Source of the DNA: Gammaproteobacteria bacterium
Lineage (GTDB): Bacteria; Pseudomonadota; Gammaproteobacteria; UBA9214
Length of the DNA stretch: 7,246 nt
NCBI GenBank assembly: GCA_029859555.1
Contig: JAOUCV010000104.1
Span: 1-7,246, forward strand
Direction: 5' to 3'
Shown here: positions 5,695 through 7,246 of the stretch, piece after piece
Position numbering within the stretch: position 1 is the stretch's first letter
How the letters are laid out: each line of letters starts with the position of its first letter
Program-made: the position numbers and the translations under genes
Notes under the pieces: model-generated
What the model was told of the DNA's origin: nothing
What the model saw: only the letters and a program-made list of their open reading frames with translations
The model's database searches: none

Positions 5695-5913
5695 TCAGTA
5701 ATGCGGCGGCGGGGGTTCTTCGCCGGGTTGCATGATACTGGCAGCGTTCAGTGACTGGAGCCGGTTTTCAAGACTCTCAATCGCCTTCTTGTGTGAAGTA
5801 ACCAGCTGCTCCTGTCCGAGCAGGGCACGGGTCAGTTCATCAATGGTTGCTTCCTGGTGCATGAGTCGCGATTCCAGCGCTTCAATGCGGGCGACAAGGT
5901 GCTTGTTGTTCAT
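5695..5913 (-). CDS. slyX: SlyX family protein (72 aa)
   Basis: A short coiled-coil protein of the SlyX family. Residues 5-55 form near-continuous heptads (VARIEALESRLMHQEATIDEL, then ALLGQEQLVTSHKKAIESLENRLQSL), and the C-terminus ends in the family's hallmark EEPPPPHY. Length matches the usual 70-75 residues. The molecular role of SlyX is unknown; in E. coli the gene lies beside slyD, whereas here it follows purT. The start lies 39 bases after the purT stop on the same strand with no terminator between, so co-transcription is likely. The ribosome site is weak: GGAGAG lies 13 bases before the ATG, farther than ideal. Family assignment is very confident; a cellular function cannot be given. 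Confidence 0.93.
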   Translation of the reverse strand: MNNKHLVARIEALESRLMHQEATIDELTRALLGQEQLVTSHKKAIESLENRLQSLNAASIMQPGEEPPPPHY

Positions 5914-5952
5914 GGTGTGCTTGTTACTCTCCGAAAAAATTGCTGCTGGTTG

Positions 5953-7137
5953 TTACTGCAGGGTGGTTGTTACGGCTGCTGCTGCGCGTTCGGCTTTTGC
6001 CCGTGCTGTTTCAATTGATGTGTCACGAGCCAGTAGCACGCCCATGCGGCGCTGTCCGCTGACTTCCGGTTTGCCGAACAGTCGCAGTTGCGTATCCGGT
6101 TCGCTCAATGCGCTGTCGAGATTTCCAAAGCAGACTTGCTCAGAGGTGCCTTCAACCAGTACGACACTGGATGCAGATGCACCGTGTTGTTGAATGTTGG
6201 GGACGGGCAGGCCCAGTATGGCCCTGGCATGCAGGGCAAATTGTGACAGGTCCTGTGAAATCATGGTGACCATGCCGGTGTCATGCGGTCGTGGTGATAC
6301 CTCGCTGAAAATGACTTCATCACCGCGGATGAAAAGTTCTACGCCGAAGATGCCGCGACCACCAAGTGCAGTTGTGATTTTTTCAGAAATATCGCGTGCT
6401 CGGGCAAGCGCTGTTGTACTCATGGGCTGCGGCTGCCATGACTGCCGATAGTCTCCGTCGACCTGTACATGGCCTACCGGTTCGCAAAAGCTGGTGCCGT
6501 TTGCATGACGAACAGTGAGCTGGGTAATCTCGTAATCAAAGTCCACAAAACCTTCAACGATGACCTTGCCGGCACCGCTGCGCCCGCCTTCCTGTGCATA
6601 TTCCCACGCATGATTGATGTCATCCGGTGTTTTCACTGTACTTTGGCCCTTGCCGGAAGAGCTCATGATCGGCTTGACTACGCAGGGCATGCCAATGTCT
6701 TTGATCGCGTCAATGAACTCTTCACGTGTTGCCGCAAATTGATACGGCGAGGTTCTGATATCGAGTTCCTCGGCGGCCAGTCTGCGAATGCCTTCACGGT
6801 TCATGGTTAACTGCGCTGCACGTGCGGTGGGGATGACTGTGTAGCCCTCATTTTCCAGTTCGACCAGCGTATCTGTTGCGATAGCTTCAATTTCCGGTAC
6901 GATGAAATCCGGCTTCTCTTTTTCAATAACAGCACGTAATGCGTCACCGTCCAGCATCGACAGTACGTGACTGCGATGGGCAAGCTGCATGGCAGGGGCA
7001 TTGTCATAGCGGTCGACCACGATCACTTCCACGCCAAGGCGCTGTAACTCGATAACGACTTCCTTGCCGAGTTCGCCACCACCACAAAGTAGTACGCGGG
7101 TCGCAGTGGCAGAAAAGGGGGTTCCGATGCTGGTCAT
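5953..7137 (-). CDS. purT: Formate-dependent phosphoribosylglycinamide formyltransferase (GAR transformylase 2)
   Basis: Cytoplasmic purine-synthesis enzyme of the ATP-grasp superfamily. It converts GAR, formate and ATP to formyl-GAR, ADP and phosphate, an alternative to the folate-dependent PurN step. The protein has 394 residues against 392 in E. coli. Compared from memory, numbering stays in register until one residue is gained near 350. Key residues are all present: GELGK (21-25) and E82 for GAR, R114 and K155 for ATP, the SSSGKGQ loop (159-165), EGFV (195-198), E203, Mg2+ ligands E267 and E279, D286 in SPRPHD, K356, and RR at 363-364. Domain order is N-terminal Rossmann-like (1-115), ATP-grasp (115-310), C-terminal (320-394). 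I chose the ATG at 7137, not the in-frame ATG at 7194: it matches the E. coli start, has AGGAGA 8 bases upstream, and the longer start lies inside the promoter. slyX follows 39 bases downstream. Confidence 0.98.
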   Translation of the reverse strand: MTSIGTPFSATATRVLLCGGGELGKEVVIELQRLGVEVIVVDRYDNAPAMQLAHRSHVLSMLDGDALRAVIEKEKPDFIVPEIEAIATDTLVELENEGYTVIPTARAAQLTMNREGIRRLAAEELDIRTSPYQFAATREEFIDAIKDIGMPCVVKPIMSSSGKGQSTVKTPDDINHAWEYAQEGGRSGAGKVIVEGFVDFDYEITQLTVRHANGTSFCEPVGHVQVDGDYRQSWQPQPMSTTALARARDISEKITTALGGRGIFGVELFIRGDEVIFSEVSPRPHDTGMVTMISQDLSQFALHARAILGLPVPNIQQHGASASSVVLVEGTSEQVCFGNLDSALSEPDTQLRLFGKPEVSGQRRMGVLLARDTSIETARAKAERAAAAVTTTLQ

Positions 7138-7142
7138 TAGCT

Positions 7143-7193
7143 TGTTCTCCTGGCAACAATGTAATGGGTGTGCAAAGCAGCTCAATTCTAGCA
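7143..7193 (-). promoter_or_regulatory. Extended -10 promoter and ribosome site of purT
   Basis: On the minus strand TGC-TAGAAT (7193-7185) is an extended -10 element with five of six hexamer matches. No clear -35 is seen, as is common for extended -10 promoters. Transcription would start near 7178, giving a leader of about 40 bases. AGGAG near 7150 is the ribosome site for the ATG at 7137. No PurR-like ACGCAAACGTTTGCGT operator is visible in the bases that remain before the window edge. Confidence 0.5.
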
Positions 7194-7246
7194 TCAGTAT
7201 CGATTACAGTGGGAAAGGAGCGGTGCGTGTGTGGGGCTAGCTATGA

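Noticed and set aside
5732..6193. 153-aa plus-strand ORF opposite slyX and purT
   Set aside because: It lies antisense to two certain genes, is Ser/Cys/Arg-rich as shadow frames often are, and has no ribosome site or recognisable domain.
7243..7246. ATG at the right edge as the start of a divergent gene
   Set aside because: Only one codon is visible and no ribosome site lies just before it, so nothing can be concluded.

Overview
The window looks like ordinary chromosomal DNA of a gammaproteobacterium. Base composition is close to balanced and coding density is high. Two gene types point to the lineage: PurT, the formate-dependent GAR transformylase, in a form that aligns almost without gaps to the E. 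coli enzyme as I remember it, and SlyX, a small coiled-coil protein typical of gammaproteobacteria, with its characteristic PPPPHY ending. I cannot name a genus. There are no tRNA or rRNA genes, insertion sequences, CRISPR arrays or phage genes.

Left part, plus strand (1-3181). A sodium:solute symporter gene enters from the left edge without its 5' end. Next is a short, very basic protein gene with a strong ribosome binding site (1429-1677), then a gene for a membrane-anchored, probably periplasmic protein of unknown function (1895-3181). The gaps between them hold a 13-bp palindrome, small hairpins and no convincing promoters.

Middle part, minus strand (3217-4523). An EamA/DMT-type ten-helix transporter is followed downstream by a small secreted protein of unknown function. 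The secreted-protein gene converges on the plus-strand genes with a gap of only 35 bases.

Right part, minus strand (4563-7246). purT and slyX, 39 bases apart, probably form a transcription unit behind an extended -10 promoter. A separate gene follows for a membrane protein with three helices, a coiled coil and a small beta-rich C-terminal domain. Transcription then probably ends at a strong intrinsic terminator about 190 bases downstream of that gene, just before the DMT transporter promoter. The gene-free stretch ahead of this terminator carries an 11-bp perfect inverted repeat with a second palindrome overlapping its left arm. It is the most unexplained non-coding segment in the window.

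I see no coherent new multi-gene system. The best leads are four uncharacterised proteins (1429, 1895, 3217 and 4776) and the structured intergenic region 4587-4775.
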